Under the pieces are notes generated by a model. The model had not been told where the DNA came from and did no database searches. It saw only the letters and a list, made by a program, of their open reading frames with translations. A program made the translations under genes and the position numbers. This document shows, piece by piece, positions 27,769-36,201 of a stretch of DNA of 64,000 nt. Within the stretch, counting starts at the first letter, position 1. Every line of letters begins with the position of its first letter. Source of the DNA: G963677085 sp963677085 (lineage in GTDB: Bacteria > Planctomycetota > Planctomycetia > Pirellulales > Thermoguttaceae); NCBI GenBank assembly GCA_963677085.2, contig CAXXFH010000003.1, positions 682,001 through 746,000 on the forward strand, given 5' to 3'.

Positions 27769-28566
27769 ATGAAAACCCAGATGCGCCCCAGCCGAGTATT
27801 GCGGAAGTTTCACAGGGGTGAAGTTGCCAGTTGCATGAAACTGAACTTCTCCGACGCCCGCGTTGCCGAGATGGCCGCCAGCTACAACTTCGATTGCCTC
27901 TGGCTTTGCATGGAACACGTGGCCAATACGCTCGAACAGATGGAGAACCAGGTTCGAGCGGCCAAGATTTTCGACGTTGACACCCTGATCCGCGTCCCGC
28001 GCGGCAGCTACAGCAACATGATCCGGCCGCTCGAAATGGACGCCGCGGGCATTATCGTTCCTCATGTCAAAAGCGCCGAGGAAGCCGACGAGATTGTTCA
28101 GATGACGCGTTTTCATCCCATCGGTCGCCGGCCGATCGATGGCGGCAACGCCGACGCCTGCTACTGCGGCGTGCCGATCCCCGAGTACTGCGAGCAGGCC
28201 AATCGCGAGCGGATTATCTGCGTTCAGATCGAAGACCCCGAAGCGGTCGACGACATCGAGAACATCGCTGAGGTCGAGGGGATCACCATGTTTTACTTCG
28301 GCCCTCAGGATTTCAGTCACGCGATCGGCCTGCCTGGCCAAACGCAGCACCCCGAGGTGCAGGAGGTCCGTCGCCGGGTAGCGGCAATTGCCCGAAAGCA
28401 CGGCAAATTCGCTGGCACCTCGCGAGCCGGCTTGCCGCTGGCTGAGTTGGCCGAGATGGGCTACCAACTGATCACCCCCGGTTCTGATGTCCTGGGTCTG
28501 AAGTCTTACTGGGAACGCCTTGTCGAGGAACTTGACGCCAGCACCGTGTTCACCCCGAAGGTGTAG
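27769..28566 (+). CDS. HpcH/HpaI-family class II aldolase
   Basis: 265 residues, a metal-dependent pyruvate-type aldolase. Hallmarks: 'SYNFDCLWLCMEH' (general-base region), 'TLIRVPRGSYSNMIRPLEMDAAGIIVPHV' with the Arg and the family-typical Gly stretch, 'VQIEDPEAVDDIENIAEVEGITMFYFGPQDFSHAIG' with metal-binding Glu/Asp, and 'GSDVLGL' at the end. Such enzymes split 2-keto-3-deoxy or 4-hydroxy-2-oxo acids to pyruvate and an aldehyde. Divergent from the mutarotase-symporter and followed by a GntR regulator, so it may stand in for NanA on the imported sugar acid. That step is inference. Confidence 0.88.
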   Translation: MKTQMRPSRVLRKFHRGEVASCMKLNFSDARVAEMAASYNFDCLWLCMEHVANTLEQMENQVRAAKIFDVDTLIRVPRGSYSNMIRPLEMDAAGIIVPHVKSAEEADEIVQMTRFHPIGRRPIDGGNADACYCGVPIPEYCEQANRERIICVQIEDPEAVDDIENIAEVEGITMFYFGPQDFSHAIGLPGQTQHPEVQEVRRRVAAIARKHGKFAGTSRAGLPLAELAEMGYQLITPGSDVLGLKSYWERLVEELDASTVFTPKV

Positions 28567-28722
28567 CACGGCATCGAAAGCGGTTTGCGCCTTCGGCCCG
28601 GAACCAACTGGCGTTGCCCGGGAGCAGGCAATCCACCCAAGCCCCCCCTCTGCAGAGTACATCGCTCACACCTCTCTAGCGAATTCGTTCCAAAAAATCT
28701 TCTTTTGTCGGTTGCAGAAATG

Positions 28723-28750
28723 TTGACACGGTTGTCGGTATCTTTATGAT
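28723..28750 (+). promoter_or_regulatory. Sigma-70-type promoter of the GntR gene
   Basis: Consensus -35 TTGACA (28723-28728) and near-consensus -10 TATGAT (28745-28750) are 16 bases apart. Transcription would start near 28757, downstream of the first in-frame ATG (28746), which lies inside the -10. Confidence 0.75.
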
Positions 28751-28766
28751 ATACCGGTATGATACC
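28737..28766. promoter_or_regulatory. Operator-like GGTAT/ATACC array over the -10 and start site
   Basis: Four half-sites alternate: GGTAT at 28737, ATACC at 28751, GGTAT at 28756 and ATACC at 28762. They form the palindromes ATACCGGTAT and GGTATGATACC. GGTAT..ATACC is the known core of FCD-type GntR operators, so autorepression by the downstream gene is likely. Confidence 0.7.
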
Positions 28767-28793
28767 AATGAAATTCCAGAGGAGCAAGGGCCC

Positions 28794-29645
28794 TTGAACG
28801 TCAGCCTGCGACAACGTGCCTACGAGCACATCCGGCACAAACTCATGACCGGCCAACTACGCCCCGGCGTGCGGCTTTCGAACCGCGAACTGGCCAAGGA
28901 AATCGAAGTGAGCACCATCCCAATCCGGGAAGCGCTCACCCAACTGACCACCGAAGGATTCCTCGAACATAAACCGGGCGTCGGTATGTTTGTGATCGAC
29001 CTGACGAACCAGGAACTCGAAGACCTTTGCGATGTCCGCGAGGCGCTGGAATGCCACGCCATTCGCAAGGCCATCGCCAAGATCTCCGACAACGAAATCG
29101 AAGAACTGCGACAGTGCTGCGATGCGATGGCCACCGTGGTGCAAAGGGTCGAAGCCGAGGGCGGCGACTACTGGGACCCCAAATACGTCGAGCCCTGGAC
29201 ACTCGCCGACGCACGGTTCCACATCACCCTGCTGCGAGTGGCGGGCAACCGCCGGGCGTTGAAAATCGTCAGCGACCTGAGGGTGATGACCTACACGTTC
29301 GGCTACCAGGACAATCGACGCACGTTGGCGCAATTGAAACGGGCATTAAGCGAACACCAACGGATTCTCCAGGCCACCTGCGACCACGACGCCGATCTGG
29401 CGTCGGAGATCATGGCCGAACACCTGGGACGCAAACGCGACTCGATCCTGCAAATCTACAACCGCAGTCGGATGGAGCAGGAAACGACCAGCATGCCTAG
29501 CATCACCTTTCCCGACATGCTGCGCAATCAGTTGCACGAGATCGAAGCCGACGACGAGCTTTCCGAAACCCCATCGCCCGATCGTCATTCAAACAACTCT
29601 CAAGCCGACCAGACGGCACATCGACGCGTTGACCCCGGCAGTTGA
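28794..29645 (+). CDS. FCD-domain GntR-family transcriptional regulator
   Basis: Winged-helix repressor/activator. The HTH is at the N-terminus: 'YEHIRHKLMTGQLRPGVRLSNRELAKEIEVSTIPIREALTQLTTEGFLEHKPGVGMFV'. The FCD effector domain follows with 'DLCDVREALECHAIRKAI' and the metal-binding Asp/His set ('DARFH', 'EHQRILQ', 'AEHLGRKRD'). The first in-frame ATG (28746) lies in the -10 box, so the TTG at 28794 is preferred: GAGGAG sits 9 bases before it. A ~50-residue polar C-terminal tail is unusual. It probably controls the surrounding sugar-acid genes and itself. Confidence 0.87.
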   Translation: MNVSLRQRAYEHIRHKLMTGQLRPGVRLSNRELAKEIEVSTIPIREALTQLTTEGFLEHKPGVGMFVIDLTNQELEDLCDVREALECHAIRKAIAKISDNEIEELRQCCDAMATVVQRVEAEGGDYWDPKYVEPWTLADARFHITLLRVAGNRRALKIVSDLRVMTYTFGYQDNRRTLAQLKRALSEHQRILQATCDHDADLASEIMAEHLGRKRDSILQIYNRSRMEQETTSMPSITFPDMLRNQLHEIEADDELSETPSPDRHSNNSQADQTAHRRVDPGS

Positions 29646-29698
29646 AAAACTCGCTTTTCCATATTGGAAGGCATCAGCAAGAAAGAAAGGGACCAGAC

Positions 29699-30688
29699 AT
29701 GAGAACTTACGGCCTTACGCTTTCGCGAATGACTCTGCTTCTCGGCGTTGTCGCTGGACTACTTGGTTCGACCGTTCCCGCTGCCTCCGCAGGAATCCTC
29801 GACGGTTTGGCTCTCTACTCCTCGATGGACAACTCCGACGTCAACCGCGCCGGCACCAACCCGCCTCCAGCGCTGACCACCAACGATGGCGCCTGGACGG
29901 TCGAGAACACCCAAGACCCAACACGCAACGGAACCGCTAGCGAGGCCTCCGGTACGACAGGCTACGTGCAATCGAGTGCCACGGGACAAATTAATGAAGC
30001 CACCGATTTCGTCCGGGCTGGTGACAACAATGGCAACACGCTGGTCGATTATGGCGACAATTTCAATCATCAAGCAAACCAAGGCTACACGGTTTCGTTC
30101 TGGTTCCGTCCGGATCTCGTCACGATTAACGTCCTTGAGATGGTCGTCTGCAAAGGCAACACCGGTTCAGCCGACGCCGGTTGGTCGGTCTTTTTTAAAA
30201 AGTACGACAACGGCAAGGAAGGTACACTCTTCCTCCGCGGTAATGCCGAAGGCGACTTGGCTGGCCTCCAGCGTGCTGACACAATCGTGTCGGGTAACTG
30301 GTACCACGTAGCCCTGGTCATCGACGATACGGTCGACTCAGTAGTAGGGTACGTCAACGGACTTGGCTCGGGCACGTCGGGAACGGGTAACGGCTGGGCC
30401 GTGGGTGGTGGCGGCCCCTCGGACAACACCTTTACGGACGGCAATACCTTCGCAAGTTCCGATCCCTTTAGGCTTGGCGCGAGCGCAAGCGGGAACGCGG
30501 AATACGACGGCATGATCGACGATCTCGCGATCTGGAACCGTGCCTTGTCGGCAGATGAAATCCTGACGATCTACGCCGACGGCCTCGAAGGAATCGGGGT
30601 CGTACCCGAGCCGTCGACACTGGTGCTGTTGTTCTCGCTGGGCCTTGCCGGGCTGTTTGTCCGGCGGCGGCACGTAAACTATCGCTAG
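29699..30688 (+). CDS. LamG-fold PEP-CTERM secreted protein
   Basis: About 329 residues. The start at 29699 follows AAAGGGA and opens a signal peptide ('MTLLLGVVAGLLGSTVPAASA'). The body is a concanavalin/LamG jelly-roll: 'LALYSSMDNSD', 'YTVSFWFRPD', 'NWYHVALVIDDTVDSVVGYVNG', 'YDGMIDDLAIWNRALSADEI'. The C-terminus is a PEP-CTERM sorting signal: 'VPEPSTLVLLFSLGLAGLFVRRR'. Probably a carbohydrate-binding surface protein, co-transcribed with the DUF1559 and sialidase genes behind the GntR gene. Confidence 0.88.
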   Translation: MRTYGLTLSRMTLLLGVVAGLLGSTVPAASAGILDGLALYSSMDNSDVNRAGTNPPPALTTNDGAWTVENTQDPTRNGTASEASGTTGYVQSSATGQINEATDFVRAGDNNGNTLVDYGDNFNHQANQGYTVSFWFRPDLVTINVLEMVVCKGNTGSADAGWSVFFKKYDNGKEGTLFLRGNAEGDLAGLQRADTIVSGNWYHVALVIDDTVDSVVGYVNGLGSGTSGTGNGWAVGGGGPSDNTFTDGNTFASSDPFRLGASASGNAEYDGMIDDLAIWNRALSADEILTIYADGLEGIGVVPEPSTLVLLFSLGLAGLFVRRRHVNYR

Positions 30689-30756
30689 CAAAACGCGTCC
30701 GGAAGGCTGGCGAACCGGAAGCCACCGATGAACACGGATACACATCGAGGAGATCC

Positions 30757-31713
30757 ATGTCGTACCAACGCACGTATCCCGCCGGTGTGACAAATGCCGC
30801 TCTCCATCCAAAACCTCGCGGCTTTACCTTGGTGGAACTCCTCGTTGTAATTGCAATCATCGGGATACTGATTGCGTTGCTCTTGCCGGCAGTGCAGTCG
30901 GCCCGCGAGGCGGCTCGGCGTATGCAATGCACGAACAACCTCAAGCAACTTAGCCTGGCAATGCACAACTACCACCAGACTCACGGTGCCTTTCCGCCCG
31001 GCGGGTTATCGTCGAACTGCCAAAGTTGGAACTCGCTGATTCTACCGTACATCGAGATGCAGCCGCTTTACGAACAGTTCGAAAAATACGGCACGTTCGA
31101 CGCCGGTAATTTCACCAACGGGACGAACAAGGAAGGGACCCACAAGTCCAATCTTTTAGGGCTAACACCCGTTGCCGCCTTCTTCTGCCCCAGCAGCACC
31201 GAAGACGATCGGATGGCCATTCATCCCTCATCGCAACTTTCGGACGGCCGGCAGACCTATACGTCGCACTACTATGGCGTAGCCGGTCCGCAGGGCACCA
31301 ATCCAGCGACCAACACCGACTACGCCTGGACCGACAATGGCGATGGCGGCCTGGGTGCCGACGGCATCATGTATGTCGATCGTGTCACGAAGATCCGCGA
31401 CATTCGCGACGGCACGAGCAACACCCTGCTGCTCGGAGAGATCGGCACCGGCGACCGCAGCAATTGGCCGCGCGGTACGTGCAATAACGGCACCTCACTG
31501 GCCGCCTGCAAGAACGTGGTGTTCTCGATCAATACCGAGTATATCTCCGGCGTCACCGGCTTCAACAATCGGGCGTTTTTCAGTTACCATCCAGGCGGGG
31601 CACTGTTCGCCCGAGCCGACGGAAGCACCACGTTCCTCTCCGAAAACATCGACATTCACACCTATCGAGCAGCCGCCAGCCGTGCCGGAGGTGAGATCGT
31701 CTCGTTCGATTGA
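30757..31713 (+). CDS. DUF1559 pseudopilin-like protein
   Basis: 318 residues. A prepilin-type N-terminal signal ('GFTLVELLVVIAIIGILIALLLPAVQ', cleaved after the Gly) is followed by 'AREAARRMQCTNNLKQLSLAMHNYHQ', the planctomycete DUF1559 start. The C-terminus has the conserved 'SYHPGGALFARADGSTTFL' block. The family is very abundant in Planctomycetes and its job is not established; a pseudopilin of a type II/IV-like assembly is likely. It sits between a LamG protein and a sialidase, so it may belong to the same exported unit. Confidence 0.93.
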   Translation: MSYQRTYPAGVTNAALHPKPRGFTLVELLVVIAIIGILIALLLPAVQSAREAARRMQCTNNLKQLSLAMHNYHQTHGAFPPGGLSSNCQSWNSLILPYIEMQPLYEQFEKYGTFDAGNFTNGTNKEGTHKSNLLGLTPVAAFFCPSSTEDDRMAIHPSSQLSDGRQTYTSHYYGVAGPQGTNPATNTDYAWTDNGDGGLGADGIMYVDRVTKIRDIRDGTSNTLLLGEIGTGDRSNWPRGTCNNGTSLAACKNVVFSINTEYISGVTGFNNRAFFSYHPGGALFARADGSTTFLSENIDIHTYRAAASRAGGEIVSFD

Positions 31714-31731
31714 CCCCAAAAGGAGAACACC

Positions 31732-32934
31732 ATGATTCGCTCGCTTCGAAGCTTCTTTGTCGCGTTTGGACTGATCGTCTTCGCGTCACACGCGGCGCTG
31801 GCCAATGATCCGGCGGCATTTGAGCCACCGGCGACCGATCCGCCCAAGGAAATCATCGACGTTTATCAAAGCGGCATGGGCGGCTATCGCGGCTTTCGTA
31901 TTCCCTCGGCGCTCGTAACGCAGAAAGGCACGCTGTTGGCCTTTGCCGAAGGACGGCCCAAGAGTCTGGCCGACGCGGGCGGAAACGACCTGGTGCTCCG
32001 CCGCAGCACCAATGGCGGACGGACTTGGTCCGACATGCAAGTGATCGCCGAAGACGGGCCACATAGCCTCAATACGCCGTGTGCCGTGCAGGTTCGCGAA
32101 ACAGGTCGGATTATTCTTTTCTACCATCGTTATCCGGAAGGCACCAACGAGAGGAGCGTTGAGCCAGGACTTGAAGGAGAGCGTATCTGCCGCGCCTTGA
32201 TGATCACCAGCGACGACGATGGGCTGACGTGGTCCGAACCTCGCGACATCACCCAACAGGTCAAACGCCCCACGGTCGCTACCAGTTTTTCGACGGGCCC
32301 GGGCATCGGAATCCAACTCCGCCGCGGCCCGCACAAGGGACGCATCGTGATGCTCACCAACCAGCAGGGCCCTCGGCGTCAGTGGAACCTTTTCGCCATT
32401 TACAGCAACGACGGTGGCGACACCTGGAACTATGGCGACTTGGCTCCCAACCCGAGCAAAGGCTGGGGTAACGAAGTGCAAGCAGTCGAACTGGCCGACG
32501 GCACCGTAATGCTCAACGCCCGAGTGCAAAGCGGCAACAAATGCCGCAAAGTGGCAACGAGTTCCGATGGCGGCAAAACGTGGACACCGCTGAAGGAAGA
32601 TACCACGCTCATCGAGCCGACCTGCCAAGGTAGCCTTTTCCGCCTGAGTGATCCGTTGGACGGTCGCCGTAGCCGCATTCTGTTTTCCAACCCAGCCTGC
32701 CAAAAAAGTCGCACAAACGGAACCGTTCGCCTGAGCTACGATGAAGGCAAGACGTGGCCCGTTTCTCGGATAATCTGCCTCGGTGAGTTCGCGTATTCGT
32801 CGCTCACGGCCCTGCCCGACGGCACAATCGGATGTCTTTACGAGTGCAACCGATATAAAAAAATCTGCTTCGCCCGTTTCACACTCGCATGGCTGACCGA
32901 AGGGCAAGACCGCTGGGAAACGAAAGCTAAGTAA
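31732..32934 (+). CDS. Secreted GH33-type exo-sialidase
   Basis: 400 residues with a signal peptide ('SFFVAFGLIVFASHAALA'). The sialidase FRIP motif ('GFRIPSAL') supplies the first Arg of the triad; 'GGNDLVLRRS' holds the acid/base Asp. Five Asp-boxes are visible: 'STNGGRTW', 'SDDDGLTW', 'SNDGGDTW', 'SSDGGKTW', 'SYDEGKTW'. The C-terminal 'YSSLTALPDGTIGCLYE' contains the nucleophile Tyr and Glu. It should release terminal sialic acids from glycans for the symporter-mutarotase encoded upstream. It is 18 bases from the DUF1559 gene. Confidence 0.92.
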   Translation: MIRSLRSFFVAFGLIVFASHAALANDPAAFEPPATDPPKEIIDVYQSGMGGYRGFRIPSALVTQKGTLLAFAEGRPKSLADAGGNDLVLRRSTNGGRTWSDMQVIAEDGPHSLNTPCAVQVRETGRIILFYHRYPEGTNERSVEPGLEGERICRALMITSDDDGLTWSEPRDITQQVKRPTVATSFSTGPGIGIQLRRGPHKGRIVMLTNQQGPRRQWNLFAIYSNDGGDTWNYGDLAPNPSKGWGNEVQAVELADGTVMLNARVQSGNKCRKVATSSDGGKTWTPLKEDTTLIEPTCQGSLFRLSDPLDGRRSRILFSNPACQKSRTNGTVRLSYDEGKTWPVSRIICLGEFAYSSLTALPDGTIGCLYECNRYKKICFARFTLAWLTEGQDRWETKAK

Positions 32935-32994
32935 CGAACTTCAGTCGACAGAATCGCAAGGCCATCGGTACACCACCGTTGTGGTGCAAATAGT

Positions 32995-33037
32995 AACCCG
33001 CGTTGCTTCTCCTCATCCGAAACAACGCGGGTTTGTT
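32995..33037 (+). terminator. Intrinsic terminator after the sialidase gene
   Basis: Perfect 11-base stem AACCCGCGTTG / CAACGCGGGTT (32995-33005, 33023-33033), followed by TGTTCT. A smaller CACCAC/GTGGTG hairpin precedes it. It closes the GntR-to-sialidase transcript. Confidence 0.75.
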
Positions 33038-33134
33038 CTGCGCAAACGTTCTCGAACGCCAAAATGGGCCCTGGCAATACAAACTGAACGGCACCCATGG
33101 GTGCCCAGTTCACTACCCTGAGCGTCACACCGCC

Positions 33135-33710
33135 CTAGGCCTCTTCGGCTCGGACAACGGCCGGCTTTGCGGAGGGCCCCAATGCCCAGGCAAAGATTTG
33201 CACGTTCTTTTGAAGCGAAGAATCGCTTACCCGAATCGTGAACGGCGTACCCGGCGAGCACGTAAGTCCCAGCGAGTTGCTCTTCGACTCGATGGAAGTA
33301 CCGCCCGCATCCTGATAACACACCGACGCCGTGGCCACTTTCAACTCGTCCGAAGAATTGGGCGACAGGAAAGCGTGAATCTCTCCCTTTTCGCCTTGGT
33401 TCTTGGCCTCGATGTACGCGGTAATCGAGCACAGACAGGTGGTGGAGTAATTTACCCCCGGCTTGAGCTCCTGCACCTCGCTGCGGCTGTACTTCATCCT
33501 TTCCCGAAATTCCTCCCTCTTCTGCTGCATCTCTTCCCGCTTCTGCTGCATCCCTTCCTGAAGCTGCTGACGTTTCTGCTGGACCCTCTCGCGCAACAAC
33601 TGCCCTGGTTGCTCTTCCTGAGCCTGGGCAATAATTCCGGGTGCCAACATGGCCCCCGCTGCGAGACCGGCCCCGGCCAACAGGTTCCGACGACTAACGT
33701 GATCTTTCAT
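33135..33710 (-). CDS. Tat-exported coiled-coil protein of unknown function
   Basis: 191 residues. The N-terminus is a twin-arginine signal: 'SRRNLLAGAGLAAGAMLAPG', ending near 'AQA'. A strongly charged coiled coil follows (about 33-72) made of repeated 'QQKREEMQQKREE' units. The C-terminal part (about 75-185) is a small beta-rich domain with three cysteines and a strand-like pattern ('FTIRVSDSSLQKNVQIFAW'). I do not recognise the family. Tat export suggests it folds, perhaps with a cofactor, before secretion. It is a single gene with no near neighbour on its strand. Confidence 0.75.
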   Translation of the reverse strand: MKDHVSRRNLLAGAGLAAGAMLAPGIIAQAQEEQPGQLLRERVQQKRQQLQEGMQQKREEMQQKREEFRERMKYSRSEVQELKPGVNYSTTCLCSITAYIEAKNQGEKGEIHAFLSPNSSDELKVATASVCYQDAGGTSIESKSNSLGLTCSPGTPFTIRVSDSSLQKNVQIFAWALGPSAKPAVVRAEEA

Positions 33711-34314
33711 GACTCCTCCCTTTACACTCCGTTTGGAGAAACAGAAACCAACGTACCGTCATCGTTTGCACGGCCCTACGTAGGGTCAATGGTCGCCTGT
33801 GGGACTCCACAGCAATTGGAGACAAACACGGGCCACTAAGACTATCACTCCAAGCGGTGCTATCGTCGTTCGCTAACGGAGAGCTGGCATTTTCACACCA
33901 TCAACACGCCAGCCATCCCATGCAAAAGCCCATCGATCTTGCCAACAAATATGCCAAAGCTTTCTGATGCATGAACTCGGTATCACAGGTCATCAATTCA
34001 CACGTTTCGCGGTTGCGCATTGCGAGACGACGGGCGCGTTGGTAACCACGGAAACAGGGGCCACAAGAAACAAGGCAAGTCACAAAAACACCGACTTATT
34101 GGGCGTATACCCAAAACACCAGGTTTTTGTGCCCTTTTGCACTACTATTGCGTCCTGCATTGCCTGTGGAACGAGGGCGACCATCGGGAGCAGGTTCTTG
34201 CCTGGGTGCGGTAGCACCGTTTGGTTGGCGGCCCTAATGAGCGGAAGGCGACCAACGGGAGCCTGGGTTTCCAGGCGTTCGGCTTTCCGAAGCGGATCAT
34301 TTTCAATGCAAGCA
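33711..34314. other. Intergenic region, about 600 bases
   Basis: Holds the dispersed repeat at 34153-34235. Otherwise no gene is seen; short frames around 33900-34100 have no ribosome site and no recognisable protein. Confidence 0.55.
34153..34235 (+). repeat. Complete copy of ~90-base dispersed repeat
   Basis: TCCTGCATTGC, GTGGAACGAGGGCGACCA, CGGGAGC, the hairpin GGTGCGGTAGCACC and TTTGGTTGGCGGCCCT in order. It joins the half found at 14551 to the half found at 35863 and 27323. Confidence 0.8.
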
Positions 34315-35592
34315 TCAATAAGACTTCATCCTTGCGTCGGCTCCGACCAACCCAAGTTGTGCCGCCAGGGCGGTTAGCTCGTTGCCGGAGGCGGGCAGGC
34401 ATCCCAGCAAACGCTCGGCACGTTTGGCAACCCAGGGATCTGTCGCTTCGGAAGTCGCCAGCCCTCCTTCGACCGCGAGCAATTGCTTCCACTCGGCAAG
34501 TCGGGTGCGGTTGTACTCACTAAGGCGAGTCGTTGAATGCCCCTCGCGTAGGATTCCAGCCAGGATATCGGCCAGTTGCTCGCCTTCGAGAAATCCCACG
34601 TTCATACTCTGCATTCCTACCGGCCCGGTGATATGGCCCGCGTCACCGGCGAGCCACATCTGATCGCGGCCAAAGCATTCGGCCAACCGGCGTTCGAAAC
34701 GCACGACAATCCGCCAGCTAACCTCGCCGATACTTCCACGAAACCAGGGCGCTCGTTCGGCAATCAAAGCCTGCAAGTGTTCTTCGCTGAGCACGGGAAA
34801 CTGGGCCCCGCCAAGTTGCACGGCCACGCGGTCTTTTGCCCGACTTGTGGCTGGCGCCTCCTGATCGAGCAATTGAAAACTCCACCGGCAGGCCCCGCCG
34901 GGCAGCGGCCATAACACGTTGGTCGTTTTCTCATCCAACACCACCCGCATCTCGTGGTCCAAATCGGCATCGGTACGAAACTCAAAGACGGCAAAATGTT
35001 GTGCTGGGCCGACCTCGGGAAAATCGATATCCAGGGACCGTCGCACCCGGGAACGATGCCCATCGGCCCCCACCACAAACGGCACATTCCAGTAGTAGGT
35101 CTTCGCGGCCACCCATTCGTGATGGGCCACGGCATAGCCGACCGACTCGCGAACCATTTTATTGACGGTGGCCGTTACCGTGTGCTCGCTGGGCGTAAGT
35201 CGGGCGACCTCGTGATTCCAGAGAACCTTTATTCCCGATTCGGCCAGCGCCTGTTCGAGCACATGTTCCAAAACGTCCTGGCGCAAGACGACCAGTTCAG
35301 TTGCGTTATCCTGATCGGCCAGTTTCAGCTCGGCCCGACGTTGGTCACCTTCGTAGAAACCGACCTTCTGCACACGATAGGCCCCTTCAAGCACCTGTTC
35401 GGCCAGCCCTAATTCGCCCAGCAGCGCGAGGGACCTTCCGTGCAGGGCCAAGGCGTAGCTATGGGCCCCCGTTCGCCAGTCCCGATCGGCAATCTGCACG
35501 CGAATCCCGCGTCTTGCAAGGCTTATCGCGGTGAACAAGCCAACGGGGCCTGCGCCAACAACCAACACCTCGGGATGCGGTTTTGCGAACAT
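34315..35592 (-). CDS. FAD-dependent aromatic-type monooxygenase
   Basis: About 425 residues, class A flavin monooxygenase (UbiH/PheA-TfdB group). Motifs: 'VLVVGAGPVGLFTAISLARRG' (GxGxxG), 'VVGADGHRSRVRRSL' (DG motif) and 'MWLAGDAGHITGPVGMQSMNVGF' (GD motif with flavin contact). The ATG at 35592 was chosen over an upstream TTG because GGGGA precedes it. Such enzymes hydroxylate a ring or similar substrate with NAD(P)H and O2. No ubiquinone or degradative gene is nearby, so the substrate is unknown. Confidence 0.88.
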   Translation of the reverse strand: MFAKPHPEVLVVGAGPVGLFTAISLARRGIRVQIADRDWRTGAHSYALALHGRSLALLGELGLAEQVLEGAYRVQKVGFYEGDQRRAELKLADQDNATELVVLRQDVLEHVLEQALAESGIKVLWNHEVARLTPSEHTVTATVNKMVRESVGYAVAHHEWVAAKTYYWNVPFVVGADGHRSRVRRSLDIDFPEVGPAQHFAVFEFRTDADLDHEMRVVLDEKTTNVLWPLPGGACRWSFQLLDQEAPATSRAKDRVAVQLGGAQFPVLSEEHLQALIAERAPWFRGSIGEVSWRIVVRFERRLAECFGRDQMWLAGDAGHITGPVGMQSMNVGFLEGEQLADILAGILREGHSTTRLSEYNRTRLAEWKQLLAVEGGLATSEATDPWVAKRAERLLGCLPASGNELTALAAQLGLVGADARMKSY

Positions 35593-35673
35593 GATGGTCC
35601 CCAATCTGGTTTGAACCTTCGACCATGTGTCCCAATCACACCAATTCTAGCCTGGAATTCTCACAACCAAACT

Positions 35674-35924
35674 AACCACGGAGACACGGAAGACACTGAG
35701 CCATATCGGTCTGCTGCAAGGTGGTAGCCACCTAGCTGACGACACACTGTTGGCTACGGTCTTCGTAAGTTGTTCTGTACAAACGACTCCGTACTACAAA
35801 TCTACAGAAGTTTGTTCTTCGAACAAGAATTTCAGCGACTAACGGGAGCGAGTTCCTGCCTCGGTGCGGTAGCACCGGTTTGGTTGGCGGCCCTGCTGCT
35901 CCGTGACCTCCGTGCCTCCGTGGT
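35674..35924. repeat. CACGGAG inverted pair
   Basis: Left AACCACGGAGACACGGA, right CTCCGTGCCTCCGTGGT. The two are inverted and about 200 bases apart. Similar runs are widespread genomic debris in several phyla. Confidence 0.55.
35825..35894 (+). repeat. Copy of ~90-base dispersed repeat
   Basis: AGCGACTAACGGGAGC, then the hairpin GGTGCGGTAGCACC (35863-35876), then GGTTTGGTTGGCGGCCCT. Nearly the exact complement of the central part of 27323-27412. Confidence 0.8.
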
Positions 35925-36201
35925 GAAAAATTCGGGCTATTGGCGCGACTCCACAGAAGTATACCGCTACTTCGAAGAATTGGACACTACTTTGCCCCCC
36001 AGATTATCGTCTTATGGGCGTCCGACGAAATGGCCGGCTCAATGCATGTTTGCGAAACCGGCAAGCGGTTTTTCGGCCGCGTCACGATCGACGGCCCCCG
36101 ATGCAAACCGTTCGGCACGGTCCCAGCCGCTTTTTGACAAAACCTAGAATCCTTGTTAATGTTGGCCAGTGATTCTTTTTTTCCGACGGAAGGCCAAACA
36201 A

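Larger units (their letters stand above)
35593..36201. other. Intergenic region with nested repeats
   Basis: About 600 bases. CACGGAG-type text at 35674-35700 and its inverted counterpart at 35899-35924 flank a copy of the ~90-base dispersed repeat. No gene is seen before the sulfatase. Confidence 0.6.
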
